A stretch of 64,000 bases of DNA. Origin: Rubrimonas cliftonensis (GTDB lineage: Bacteria; Pseudomonadota; Alphaproteobacteria; Rhodobacterales; Rhodobacteraceae). Under the pieces are notes generated by a model. The model had not been told where the DNA came from and ran no database searches. It was given only the letters and a program-made list of their open reading frames with translations. The stretch's first letter is position 1; each line of letters starts with the position of its first letter. The stretch is taken from positions 186,001 to 250,000 of the forward strand of contig NZ_FNQM01000003.1 in NCBI RefSeq assembly GCF_900107585.1, in the 5' to 3' direction. The position numbers and the translations under genes were made by a program. Shown piece after piece: positions 55,567-63,555 of this stretch.

Positions 55567-56151
55567 ATGGATGAGACATATCTTCGCGCCGGGCGCGTGG
55601 CGTTTGGCGGAGCGCCGAGTGTGGCGAGACGCGCCGCCGGGGCGAAGGGCGGCTCGGGCGCCGCGCGCCCCGAAGACTTCGCGGCCCGCCCTCTGCGCCT
55701 CGACGACCAGCTGTGCTTCGCGCTCTACGCCGCGACCAACGCGGTGGTGCGCGCCTACCGGCCGATGCTGCGCGAACTCGGGCTCACCTATCCGCAGTAT
55801 CTCGTGATGCTCGCGCTGTGGCAGGACGGGCCGAGCCCCATCGGGACCATCGCCGACCGGCTGAGCCTGCCCCAGAACGCGCTCAGCCCGCTGCTCGAGC
55901 GCCTCTCCAAGAACGGTCTGGTGCGCCGCCAGCGCGATCCGGCCGACCGGCGGGTGATCCACATCTCGCTGACGGAGGCGGGCGCGGCTCTCGAGCCGGC
56001 GGCGTCCCGCGTCCAGCAGGCCGTGGAGTGCCATACCGGGCTCGACCCCGACGCGCTCGCGGCGATGCGCGGCGCGCTGCGCGCGCTTGCGCTGCGGACC
56101 GCCTCGGCAGGCGGACCGGGAGACGATCTCCCCGACGAAACCGAGACCTGA
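55567..56151 (+). CDS. ohrR: MarR-family regulator, OhrR-like
   Basis: 194 residues with a non-conserved 45-residue N-terminal extension. The OhrR core begins LRLDDQLCFALYAATNAVVR with the peroxide-sensing Cys at about residue 50, then RPMLRELGLTYPQYLVMLAL and the winged helix LSLPQNALSPLLERLSKNGLVRRQRDPADRRV. OhrR represses the organic hydroperoxide reductase gene ohr until oxidised by organic peroxides. No ohr gene is in the window, so its targets are elsewhere. A GTG at 55528 is another possible start. Confidence 0.85.
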   Translation: MDETYLRAGRVAFGGAPSVARRAAGAKGGSGAARPEDFAARPLRLDDQLCFALYAATNAVVRAYRPMLRELGLTYPQYLVMLALWQDGPSPIGTIADRLSLPQNALSPLLERLSKNGLVRRQRDPADRRVIHISLTEAGAALEPAASRVQQAVECHTGLDPDALAAMRGALRALALRTASAGGPGDDLPDETET

Positions 56152-56250
56152 CGCCGCCGCCGGCGCCGCCTTCGAAGACCCCATCTCCACGCGGCCCGTC
56201 GCGTCGGCCAGCGACGAAATGGCGAGTGCATTCTTGCGGGACATCGCCTA

Positions 56251-56267
56251 TGTTGCAGTGCACAACA
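56251..56267. promoter_or_regulatory. Palindromic site before the phasin-like gene
   Basis: TGTTGCAGTGCACAACA contains the perfect core TGCAGTGCA and outer TGTTG/CAACA arms. TGC/GCA-rich dyads are the type recognised by PhaR, the repressor of phasin genes in alphaproteobacteria. It is 13 bases before the start codon and next to the ribosome-binding site, so binding there could block transcription or initiation. Confidence 0.45.
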
Positions 56268-56280
56268 GGAGGCCGCGGCG

Positions 56281-56583
56281 ATGACGCCCAAAGCGATGAT
56301 GAAGTCCTACGAAGCGTGGTTCCGCCTTGCGACCGGCATGGCGAAGCTCGGCGTCGCCGCGAACGAAGTGGTTCTGCGCCGCACCGCCATGATGGCGATG
56401 GGCGCGATGAAGCCGCACGAGGCGACGAGGATGCTGCTGGAGAAGCCCGCCGCCTTCGCGCAGGCGGCGCAGAAGGCCGCGATGGCCGCCGCCGGCGGCA
56501 GCGACGCGACCGCCATCGCGACGGCCGCGCTCAGGCCGATCAAGGTCGCCGCCTCGGCCAACGCGCGGCGGCTGCGCAAGTAG
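56281..56583 (+). CDS. Small phasin-like helical protein
   Basis: 100 residues, helical and Met/Ala-rich: MTPKAMMKSYEAWFRLATGM, RRTAMMAMGAMKPHEATRML, EKPAAFAQAAQKAAMAAAGG and a basic C-terminus (ASANARRLRK). The pattern is that of small Rhodobacterales proteins often mis-labelled 'antifreeze protein', with phasin-like features (surface coat of polyhydroxyalkanoate granules). The start is preceded by CAGGAGGCC and a PhaR-type palindrome. Role in PHA granules is an inference. Confidence 0.65.
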   Translation: MTPKAMMKSYEAWFRLATGMAKLGVAANEVVLRRTAMMAMGAMKPHEATRMLLEKPAAFAQAAQKAAMAAAGGSDATAIATAALRPIKVAASANARRLRK

Positions 56584-56628
56584 CCCGACGCGCTGGCGCC
56601 GCGCCCCGCGACCTGCTAAGCGCGACGC

Positions 56629-57066
56629 ATGACCGACATCAGACCCTTGAAAGCGCAGGACGAAGGCGACTGGCGCCGGCTCTGGGCCGACTATCTCGCC
56701 TTCTATGAGACCACGCGCCCGGACAGCGTGTTCCGGGCGACTTTCACGCGGCTGCTCGACGCCGCCGAGCCGATGCGCGGCCTCGTCGCCGTGGCCGACG
56801 GCCGCGTTGTCGGGCTCGCCCACCTCATCTTCCATCGCCATTGCTGGAGCGAGGGCGACACCTGCTACCTGCAGGATCTCTATGTCGATCAGGACATGCG
56901 CGGCGAGGGCCTCGGCCGCAAGCTGATCGAGGCGTGCTACGCCGAGGCGGACGCGGCCGGCGCGGTCACGGTCTACTGGATGACGCAGGAGTTCAACTAC
57001 GCCGCGCGGATGCTGTACGACCGAGTCGGCGTGCGCACCCCGTTCATCAAGTATCAGCGGCCATGA
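56629..57066 (+). CDS. GNAT N-acetyltransferase
   Basis: 145 residues. MTDIRPLKAQDEGDWRRLWADYLAFYETT is the start typical of this GNAT group, with LVAVADGRVVGLAHLIFH and the acetyl-CoA loop DQDMRGEGLGRKLIEACY (Q/R-x2-G-x-G/A). The strand VYWMTQEFNYAARMLYDRVG closes the fold. Cytosolic; acceptor unknown. Overlaps the next small gene by ATGA. Confidence 0.88.
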   Translation: MTDIRPLKAQDEGDWRRLWADYLAFYETTRPDSVFRATFTRLLDAAEPMRGLVAVADGRVVGLAHLIFHRHCWSEGDTCYLQDLYVDQDMRGEGLGRKLIEACYAEADAAGAVTVYWMTQEFNYAARMLYDRVGVRTPFIKYQRP

Positions 57067-57245
57067 TCCTGATCCTGGCCTTTCTCGCCGGCGCCGCGCT
57101 GGGCGCCTTTCGCGCGAAGTCCCGCGGCGGGTCGGTCGGCGACATGGCGCAGTACGGCATCGCCCACGGCTTCGCCGGGCTCGTCGCCGCCGCCGCCGTC
57201 GCGCTGTTTGCGGCGCTCACGGGTCTGAGCGACGCGCTGATCTGA
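57063..57245 (+). CDS. Small membrane protein, 'apolipoprotein acyltransferase'-like of Rhodobacterales
   Basis: 60 residues: MILILAFLAGAALGAFRAKS (membrane helix and basic stop), GGSVGDMAQYGIAHGFAGL and a second hydrophobic helix. Proteins of this size and pattern are common in Rhodobacterales under the misleading name apolipoprotein acyltransferase; the real Lnt is about 500 residues. Overlaps the GNAT stop. Function unknown. Confidence 0.75.
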   Translation: MILILAFLAGAALGAFRAKSRGGSVGDMAQYGIAHGFAGLVAAAAVALFAALTGLSDALI

Positions 57246-57346
57246 CGGCGACGACGCGACGGGCGGATGGGCCGCTGCGCGCGCCGGCGATTTCCAGCGG
57301 CCGGCGCAGGCGGTAGAGCATGGCCGCAGACGCAAGGAGCCACGCG

Positions 57347-57988
57347 ATGACCGCCGAACACCCCTCCCTCACGATCGTCGATCACCCCCTCGTCCAGCAC
57401 AAGCTGACCCTGATGCGCGAGAAGGATGGCTCGACGGCGCGCTTCCGTCGCCTCCTGCGCGAGATCAGCCTGCTGCTCGGCTACGAGGTGCTGCGCGACC
57501 TGCCGCTGACCTCGCGCCGCATCGAGACGCCGCTGGAGGCGATGGACAGCCCAGAGATCGAGGGCAAGAAGCTGGCGCTGGTCTCGATCCTGCGCGCCGG
57601 CAACGGCATGCTGGAGCCGCTGCTGGAACTGGCGCCTTCGGCGCGGGTGGGCTTTCTGGGGCTGTACCGAGACCACGAGACGCTTCAGCCGGTGGAGTAC
57701 TACTGCAAGCTGCCGAGCGAACTCGCGGCGCGGCCCGTCATCCTCGTGGACCCGATGCTGGCGACCGCGAACTCGGCCGTGGCGGCGGTGGACAAGGTCA
57801 AGGAGTCCGGCGCCCAGGACGTCCGGATGATGACGCTGCTCTGCGCGCCGGAGGGCGTGCGACGCATGGCCGAGGCGCACCCCGACGTGCGCGTGTTCAC
57901 CGCCGCGCTGGACCGGGAGCTGAACGACAAGGGCTACATCCTGCCGGGGCTGGGCGACGCCGGCGACCGGATGTTCGGCACGAAGTAA
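57347..57988 (+). CDS. upp: Uracil phosphoribosyltransferase
   Basis: 213 residues from ATG 57347, with AAGGAGCC seven bases upstream. The core has [20 protein letters not shown], the PRPP-binding motif [39 protein letters not shown] and the C-terminal [20 protein letters not shown], all diagnostic of Upp. It salvages uracil to UMP. Followed by two stable hairpins that probably terminate the transcript. Confidence 0.96.
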   Translation: MTAEHPSLTIVDHPLVQHKLTLMREKDGSTARFRRLLREISLLLGYEVLRDLPLTSRRIETPLEAMDSPEIEGKKLALVSILRAGNGMLEPLLELAPSARVGFLGLYRDHETLQPVEYYCKLPSELAARPVILVDPMLATANSAVAAVDKVKESGAQDVRMMTLLCAPEGVRRMAEAHPDVRVFTAALDRELNDKGYILPGLGDAGDRMFGTK

Positions 57989-58062
57989 GGCCCGGGGAAC
58001 GAAGCACAGGCGGCTCAGCGCGGAAGGCGGCCTGTGGCCTGAAGGCGCCTCGCTCGACCCTT

Positions 58063-58085
58063 GGCCCGTGCGACCAGCACGGGCC
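58063..58085 (+). terminator. First hairpin after upp
   Basis: GGCCCGTGC (58063-58071) pairs perfectly with GCACGGGCC (58077-58085) across a five-base loop. It lies 74 bases past the upp stop and abuts a second hairpin; no T-run. Confidence 0.55.
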
Positions 58086-58113
58086 GCGCCCTCCCTCCCC
58101 CAAGGGAGGGCGC
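58086..58113 (+). terminator. Second hairpin after upp
   Basis: GCGCCCTCCC (58086-58095) pairs perfectly with GGGAGGGCGC (58104-58113) around an eight-base loop. It follows the first hairpin directly, making a two-hairpin element that could end both upp and the convergent deaminase transcript. Confidence 0.6.
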
Positions 58114-58306
58114 ATTGCAACGCCTCAACCCGCTGCGCCGTCGAAGTTGTTTGCCCCATAAACCGCGCCGCTCAGCCGTCGCGAAGCGCCCACCCGAGGG
58201 AGGGCGCGGCCCTCATCGCTCAAGAGGCGCCGCGGGGCGGACGGCTGAAATCCGCGCATGGCGGTCGAACATAGCGGATGGACCGAGACCGCCCTGGCCC
58301 GGCCCC

Positions 58307-59629
58307 CTACCTGAACGCCAGCGCCATGGCGCCGTGCTCGGCGCGAAGGCGGGCGACGTCGACGCCGACCGGCGCGCCGTGTTCCAGCACCCAGCGGCCG
58401 GCGACCATCGCCCGGTCGGCGCGATGCGCGCCGCAGAGCAGCAGCGCCGAAAGCGGATCATGCGCGCCGGAGAAGCGCAGCTCGTCAAGCCTGAAAAGCG
58501 CCAGATCGGCCTGCAGGCCGGGCGCGATGCGGCCGATGTCGGCGCGGCCGAGGCACGAGGCGGAGCCCTCGGTCGCCCAGGCGAGCACGTCGCGGCAGGG
58601 CATGTCGGCGCCATAGACGTGCCGCGCCAGCATCAGCGCATGGCGCGCGCCCTCCATCGCGTTGGAGCTGTCGTTGGAGGCCGACCCGTCGACGCCCAGG
58701 CCCAGCTTGACCCCCGCCGCAACCATTTCCCGCGTCCGGCAGGCGCCGGAGGCCAGCACCATGTTCGAAGTCGGGCAATGGCAGACGCCGACGCCCGCCG
58801 CGGCGAGCCGCGTGATCTCGCCGTCGTCGAAGTGCACGCCATGGGCGAGCCAGGTGCGCGGGCCCATCCAGCCGCACTGCTCCAGATAGTCGAGCGGGCG
58901 CAGGCCGAAGGCTTCGCGGCAGAAGGCGTCCTCGTCGGCGGTCTCGGCGAGATGGGTGTGCAGGCCGCAGCCCGTCTGGGCCGCGAGCGCCGCGCTGTCG
59001 CGCATCAGCTCGCGCGTCACGGAGAAGGGCGAGCATGGCGCGAGCGCCACCTGCGTCATCGCCCCCTCGCCGGCGTCGTGCCAGCGCGCCACCGTGCGGG
59101 CGCTGTCGGCCATGATCGCGTCATGGGACTGGATGACGTCGTCCGGCGGCAGGCCGCCCGCGCTTCGCCCGAGGTTCATCGAGCCGCGGTTGAGCGTGAT
59201 GCGCACGCCGAGCCGCGCGGCCTCCTCCGCCTGGATGTCCATGGCGTCGTCCATGCCGGCCGGAAAGACGTACTGGTGGTCGGAGGAGGTCGTGACGCCG
59301 GACATCAGCAGTTCGGTCAGCGCCAGCCGCGTCGCCAGCCGAAGCGCCTCGGGCGTCAGCCGCGACCAGAGCGGATAGAGCGCCTGCAGCCATGGAAACA
59401 GGGGGCGGTCGATGGCGTCGGGGTGGCAGCGCGTCAGCGTCTGGTAGAAATGATGGTGCGCGTTCACGAGCCCGGGCAGGACGACATGGGCCGAGGCGTC
59501 GAACGCCGCGTCATGCGCCGGAACGAAGCCCGGCGCGACCAGCGCCGCGATGCGCCCGCCTTCGATCACCACGCCGCCGCCGGCGCCCTCGGCGAGGATG
59601 GCGAGCGGGTTCCTGAGCCAGAGCCTCAC
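58307..59629 (-). CDS. 8-oxoguanine deaminase
   Basis: 440 residues of the amidohydrolase superfamily. The key motif HVVLPGLVNAHHHFYQTLTR is the 8-oxoguanine deaminase signature; further metal ligands are in GCGLHTHLAET, LAHGVHFDD and LGLGVDGSASND. The product of 8-oxoguanine deamination is urate, consistent with the following urate/ureide genes. Guanine deaminase (to xanthine) is the less likely alternative. It begins with a GTG overlapping the PuuE-UraD stop (GTGA). Confidence 0.9.
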   Translation of the reverse strand: MRLWLRNPLAILAEGAGGGVVIEGGRIAALVAPGFVPAHDAAFDASAHVVLPGLVNAHHHFYQTLTRCHPDAIDRPLFPWLQALYPLWSRLTPEALRLATRLALTELLMSGVTTSSDHQYVFPAGMDDAMDIQAEEAARLGVRITLNRGSMNLGRSAGGLPPDDVIQSHDAIMADSARTVARWHDAGEGAMTQVALAPCSPFSVTRELMRDSAALAAQTGCGLHTHLAETADEDAFCREAFGLRPLDYLEQCGWMGPRTWLAHGVHFDDGEITRLAAAGVGVCHCPTSNMVLASGACRTREMVAAGVKLGLGVDGSASNDSSNAMEGARHALMLARHVYGADMPCRDVLAWATEGSASCLGRADIGRIAPGLQADLALFRLDELRFSGAHDPLSALLLCGAHRADRAMVAGRWVLEHGAPVGVDVARLRAEHGAMALAFR

Positions 59630-61038
59630 GACAGCAGCGCGTCGAGGCGCAGGCGGGCGATGCGCTCGACCTGCCGGCACGCCTCGGCGACCTCCGTGGG
59701 CGGGTCGGCGGCCAGCCGCGCCTCGAAGGTGTAGAGAATCGACGCCTTGTCGTGGTCGCGCACGGCGATGATGAAGGGGAAGCCGAACTTCTCCTGATAG
59801 GCGGCGTTGAGCTGCGTGAAGCGGGCGCGCTCGGCGTCCGTCAGCGCGTCGAGCCCGGCGGAGGCCTGCTCCGCCGCGCTCTCCGCCGTCAGCCGCCGCG
59901 CCGCGGCGAGCCTGCCGGCGAGATCGGGATGGGCGCGCAGCACGTCGCGCCGCTCGTCGGCCGAGGCGAGCCGGAACTGCGCGCAGAGCGCGCCGTGCAG
60001 CCCCGCGGCGCGGTCATGGGCCGGGCCGAGTTCGGCGGCGTGGGCGCGCTCGGCGACCCAGGGCGAATGCTCGAACACGGCCCCGAAGCGGGCTAGGAAC
60101 GCCTCGCGGTCCATGGCGGAGGGTCTTTCGCGCGATGCGAAGGGGTGCGTCGCCGCCCAGTGGCGGGCGATGTCAAGCCGCGTCGCGACCCAGGCCCGGT
60201 CATGGGCGCGCACATGGTCGAGAAACCGCGCCAGCGCCGCCGCCCTGCCCGGCCGCCCCGCAAGGCGGCAATGCAGCCCGACGCTCATCATCGCCGGCCT
60301 GCCCGCAAGCCCCTCGGCATACAGGGCGTCGAAACTGTCGCGCAGGTAGGCGAAGAACTGGTCGCCCGAGTTGAAGCCCTGCGGCGTGGCGAAGCGCATG
60401 TCGTTGGCGTCGAGCGTGTAGGGAACGATGAGCTGGGCGCGGCCTTCGTGCTCGCGCCAGTAGGGCAGATCGTCGGCGTAGCTGTCGGCGACGTACTCGA
60501 ACCCGCCCTCCTCGCTGGCGAGGTCGACGCTATTAATCGAGCAACGGCCGAGATACCAGCCGTGCGGCCGCTCGCCGGTCGCCGCGACGTGCAGGCGGAT
60601 CGCCTCGGCCATGTGGGCGGCCTCGTCCTCGCGCGGGAAATCCCTGTACTCGATCCATTTGAGACCGTGGGAGGCGATCTCCCACCCCGCCTCGCGCATC
60701 GCCGCCACCTGTTCCGGGCCGCGCATCAGCGCCGTCGCGACGCCGAACACCGTCACCGGAAGGCCCCGGTCGACGAACAGGCGGTGCAGCCGCCAGAACC
60801 CGGCCCGCGCCCCGTACTCGTAGATCGTCTCCATGTTCCAGTGGCGCTGGCCGGGCCAGGCGCTCGCGCCGACGATCTCCGACAGGAAGGCTTCCGAGCC
60901 CGCGTCGCCATGGAGCAGGCAGTTTTCGCCGCCCTCCTCGTAGTTGACGACGAAATTGACGGCGACGACCGCCCCGCCGGGCCATTTGGGGTCTGGCGGG
61001 GTCGCGCCGTAGCCGGCAAGGTCTCTGGGGTAACGCAT
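59626..61038 (-). CDS. Fusion of PuuE-type allantoinase and OHCU decarboxylase (UraD)
   Basis: 470 residues. The first ~300 match the PuuE polysaccharide-deacetylase-fold enzyme: YPRDLAGYGATPPDPKWPGG, VVNYEEGGENCLLHGDAGSE, HWNMETIYEYGARAGFWRL, SHGLKWIEYRDFPREDEAAH and MRFATPQGFNSGDQFFAYLR. The last ~160 match 2-oxo-4-hydroxy-4-carboxy-5-ureidoimidazoline decarboxylase, with FEHSPWVAERA (catalytic His), AHPDLAGRLA, SAAEQASAGLD and YQEKFGFPFIIAV. Together they form and open allantoin downstream of urate. Start ATG 61038 chosen over an upstream frame extension. Confidence 0.93.
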   Translation of the reverse strand: MRYPRDLAGYGATPPDPKWPGGAVVAVNFVVNYEEGGENCLLHGDAGSEAFLSEIVGASAWPGQRHWNMETIYEYGARAGFWRLHRLFVDRGLPVTVFGVATALMRGPEQVAAMREAGWEIASHGLKWIEYRDFPREDEAAHMAEAIRLHVAATGERPHGWYLGRCSINSVDLASEEGGFEYVADSYADDLPYWREHEGRAQLIVPYTLDANDMRFATPQGFNSGDQFFAYLRDSFDALYAEGLAGRPAMMSVGLHCRLAGRPGRAAALARFLDHVRAHDRAWVATRLDIARHWAATHPFASRERPSAMDREAFLARFGAVFEHSPWVAERAHAAELGPAHDRAAGLHGALCAQFRLASADERRDVLRAHPDLAGRLAAARRLTAESAAEQASAGLDALTDAERARFTQLNAAYQEKFGFPFIIAVRDHDKASILYTFEARLAADPPTEVAEACRQVERIARLRLDALLS

Positions 61039-61126
61039 GGGCTGAGGCTCCGGGGCGCGTGGCGGGCGGCGCAGCATGGCGCCGAACCGCCCCGGCTATC
61101 CAGCCCCTGCGGACGGTGCGGGAGAG

Positions 61127-61762
61127 ATGATGGGATCGTCGAGCAAGCGCGCCCTCGCGGCGCTTTCCCTCGGCGGCGCGGCCCTCTGCGGCGCTGCGCC
61201 GGCAGCCGAGGTCCGCCCCGGCGTCGAGTTCGCCGGAAAGCTCGCGGCGGACGGGACGACGGCGGCGATGGCGCAGGCGCTGATCTTCGACTTCGCGACC
61301 TCCTGGGCGGCCTGCGACGCGCAGGCGATGCGCCGCGCGCTGGCGGAGGACGTGGCGTTCTCCTACCCGACCACGGCGCATCTCGGGCGGGACGCGGCGC
61401 TGGCGGACCTCGCGCTCTTCTGCGAACAGGCGGCCGACACGAGCTTCTGGTTTCCCGCCGACGCCTTCACCATCGACGCGGAGGCCGGCCGCGCGGCGGT
61501 GGAGGTGCAGTTCCGCACCTTCCAGCGCGGCGCGCGGCAGGCGGTGAACGACGTCTGGGTGGTCCATTTCGCCGATGGGCGCATCACCGTGCTCAAGGAA
61601 TACCTCGACGGCCGGGTGAAGGATCTGCAGGCGCTCGGCGTTCTAGAACTCGACGAGAGCCCGGAGACGCTGACGCCATGGCCGCCGCGCACCGCCGCCT
61701 GGGAGGCCTGCTTTCCCGTGGTGAAGGCCGCCCCGATCAACGACTGCCCGCCCAAGGAGTAG
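61127..61762 (+). CDS. Exported NTF2/SnoaL-like protein in the ureide cluster
   Basis: 211 residues from MMGSSSKRALAALSLGGAAL, a signal peptide ending near AAPAAEV. The mature protein has an NTF2-like cone: LIFDFATSWAACDAQAMRRAL, DVAFSYPTTAHLGRDAAL, VEVQFRTFQRGARQAVNDVW and VVHFADGRITVLKEYLDGRV. Four Cys are present. It lies six bases before uraH and opposite the PuuE-UraD gene. A periplasmic location contrasts with cytosolic purine enzymes; substrate unknown. Confidence 0.75.
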   Translation: MMGSSSKRALAALSLGGAALCGAAPAAEVRPGVEFAGKLAADGTTAAMAQALIFDFATSWAACDAQAMRRALAEDVAFSYPTTAHLGRDAALADLALFCEQAADTSFWFPADAFTIDAEAGRAAVEVQFRTFQRGARQAVNDVWVVHFADGRITVLKEYLDGRVKDLQALGVLELDESPETLTPWPPRTAAWEACFPVVKAAPINDCPPKE

Positions 61763-61767
61763 GCGCA

Positions 61768-62112
61768 ATGGCCGCAAGCCTGACGACCCATGTGCTGGAC
61801 CTCGCCGCCGGCAGACCCGCCGCCGGCATGGCCGTGGAGCTCTACCGGCTCGACGGCGACGGCGAGACGCTGGTGACGCGCTTCCACACCAACGCCGACG
61901 GCCGCTCGGACGGGCCGATCCTCGGCGACGCCACGCCGCGGAGCGGGGTTTACGAACTGCGCTTCCACGTCTCGGACTACCTGAAGACCGGGCGGGAGAC
62001 GCCGTTCCTCGGGGTGGTTCCGGTGCGCTTCGGGCTCGATGCGGAGGGCGGGCACCATCACGTCCCCCTGCTGCTGTCGCCCTACGGATACTCGACCTAC
62101 CGGGGAAGCTGA
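61768..62112 (+). CDS. uraH: 5-hydroxyisourate hydrolase
   Basis: 114 residues of the transthyretin-like family. The N-terminal HVLDLAAGRPAAGMAVELYR, the RFHTNADGRSDGPI segment, PFLGVVPVRFGL and HHHVPLLLSPYGYSTYRGS closing in the obligate YRGS are all present, including the catalytic His and Arg. It hydrolyses 5-hydroxyisourate to OHCU, the substrate of the UraD part of the neighbouring fusion. The stop shares one base with xdhA. Confidence 0.96.
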   Translation: MAASLTTHVLDLAAGRPAAGMAVELYRLDGDGETLVTRFHTNADGRSDGPILGDATPRSGVYELRFHVSDYLKTGRETPFLGVVPVRFGLDAEGGHHHVPLLLSPYGYSTYRGS

Positions 62113-63554
62113 TGGCGCGCGACCATGTCCGGCTGCTGCTGAACGACGACGCGGTGTCGGCGCGGCCCGGCCCGCGCGACACGCTGCTCGACTTCCTGCG
62201 GCTGGAGCGCCGGCTGCGTGGAACCAAGGAGGGCTGCGCCGAGGGCGACTGCGGCGCCTGCACGGTGCTCGTCGGCAGGCCGGACGGCGACGGCATGTCC
62301 TATGCGCCGGTCAACGCCTGCATCCGCCTGACGGGTTCGCTCGACGGCGCCCATGTCGTAACGGTCGAGGGACTGGGGACGCCGGCGGCGCCGCACCCGG
62401 TTCAGGCGGCTATGGTGGCGCATCACGGCAGCCAGTGCGGCTTCTGCACGCCGGGGATCGTCATGGCGCTGGCCGCGCTCCGGATGCAGGGCGGCAGGCC
62501 GTCGGACGCCGAGATCGACCGCGCGCTGCAGGGCAACCTCTGCCGCTGCACCGGCTACGCCCCCATCGTGCGGGCTGCGGAGGCCGCCTGCGCCGCGCCG
62601 CGCGAGGCCGATCCGCTGACGGCCGGCGCCGGGGCGGTCGCGGCGCGGCTTCGCGCGATGGCGGACGGCGCGCGGATCGACATCGGCGCGGGAGAGGACC
62701 GCCTCATCGTCCCCTCCGACGCCGACGACCTCGCCGCCGCGCTGGCGGAGGCGCCGGGGGCGACGCTGGTCGCCGGCGCGACGGACGTGGGCCTGTGGAT
62801 CACCAAGAACCTGCGGCCGGTCGGGGCGACGATCCTCATCGGCGGCGTCAGGGAGCTGCACGTCATCGAGGAGAGCGCGGCGGGCCTGCGCCTCGGCGCC
62901 TGCGTCAGCTATGCGCAGGCGGCGCCCGCCCTGCTGCGGGCGCATCCCGAACTTGCGGCGCTGTGGTCGCGGATCGGCGGGCCGCAGGTGCGGGCGATGG
63001 GCACGATCGGCGGCAACATCGCCAACGGTTCGCCTATCGGCGACACGCCGCCGCCCTTCATCGCGCTTGGCGCGCGGCTGACGCTGCGGCGCGGCGCGGC
63101 GCGGCGGGAGACCGCGCTGGAGGACTTCTTCCTCGGCTACGGCGAACAGGACCGCGCGGCCGACGAGTTCATCGAGAGCGTGTTCCTGCCCGCTCCGGGG
63201 CCCGGCGAGCGGCTCCGCGTGGCGAAGCTCTCAAAGCGGCGCGACGAGGACATCTCGACGGTCTGCGGCGCGATGTGGCTGCGGCTCGACGCCTCCGGCA
63301 CGGTCGAGGCGGCCCGCATCGCGTTCGGCGGCATGGCCGGCACGCCCGCCCGCGCCCCGTGCGCCGAGGCCGCGCTGGTCGGAAAGATCTGGGGCGAGGC
63401 GGCGGCGGAGGCCGCGGCGGCGGCGCTGGCGGCGGACTTCGCGCCGCTCAGCGACTGGCGCGGCTCGGCCGCCTATCGCCGCATCGCCGCCGCCAACCTG
63501 CTGCGCCGCTTCGCGCTGGAGGACGCCGGCGCGCAAGGGCTGGAGGTCGCCTGA
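62112..63554 (+). CDS. xdhA: Xanthine dehydrogenase small subunit (FeS/FAD)
   Basis: 480 residues. The plant-type 2Fe-2S ligands are in GCAEGDCGACTVLVGRPDGD with NACIRLTGS; the second cluster is SQCGFCTPGIVMALAAL and LCRCTGYAPIV. The FAD domain has LVAGATDVGLWITKNLRP and IGGPQVRAMGTIGGNIANGS. It pairs with the molybdopterin subunit XdhB to oxidise hypoxanthine/xanthine to urate. ATG overlaps the uraH stop. Confidence 0.97.
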   Translation: MARDHVRLLLNDDAVSARPGPRDTLLDFLRLERRLRGTKEGCAEGDCGACTVLVGRPDGDGMSYAPVNACIRLTGSLDGAHVVTVEGLGTPAAPHPVQAAMVAHHGSQCGFCTPGIVMALAALRMQGGRPSDAEIDRALQGNLCRCTGYAPIVRAAEAACAAPREADPLTAGAGAVAARLRAMADGARIDIGAGEDRLIVPSDADDLAAALAEAPGATLVAGATDVGLWITKNLRPVGATILIGGVRELHVIEESAAGLRLGACVSYAQAAPALLRAHPELAALWSRIGGPQVRAMGTIGGNIANGSPIGDTPPPFIALGARLTLRRGAARRETALEDFFLGYGEQDRAADEFIESVFLPAPGPGERLRVAKLSKRRDEDISTVCGAMWLRLDASGTVEAARIAFGGMAGTPARAPCAEAALVGKIWGEAAAEAAAAALAADFAPLSDWRGSAAYRRIAAANLLRRFALEDAGAQGLEVA

Positions 63555-63555
63555 C

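Larger units (their letters stand above)
57989..58306. other. Gene-free stretch after upp
   Basis: No credible gene was found in these 318 bases between upp and the convergent deaminase gene. Two adjacent perfect hairpins at 58063-58113 and a partial third copy of the GGGAGGGCGC arm near 58198-58207 are the only structure seen. Confidence 0.55.
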
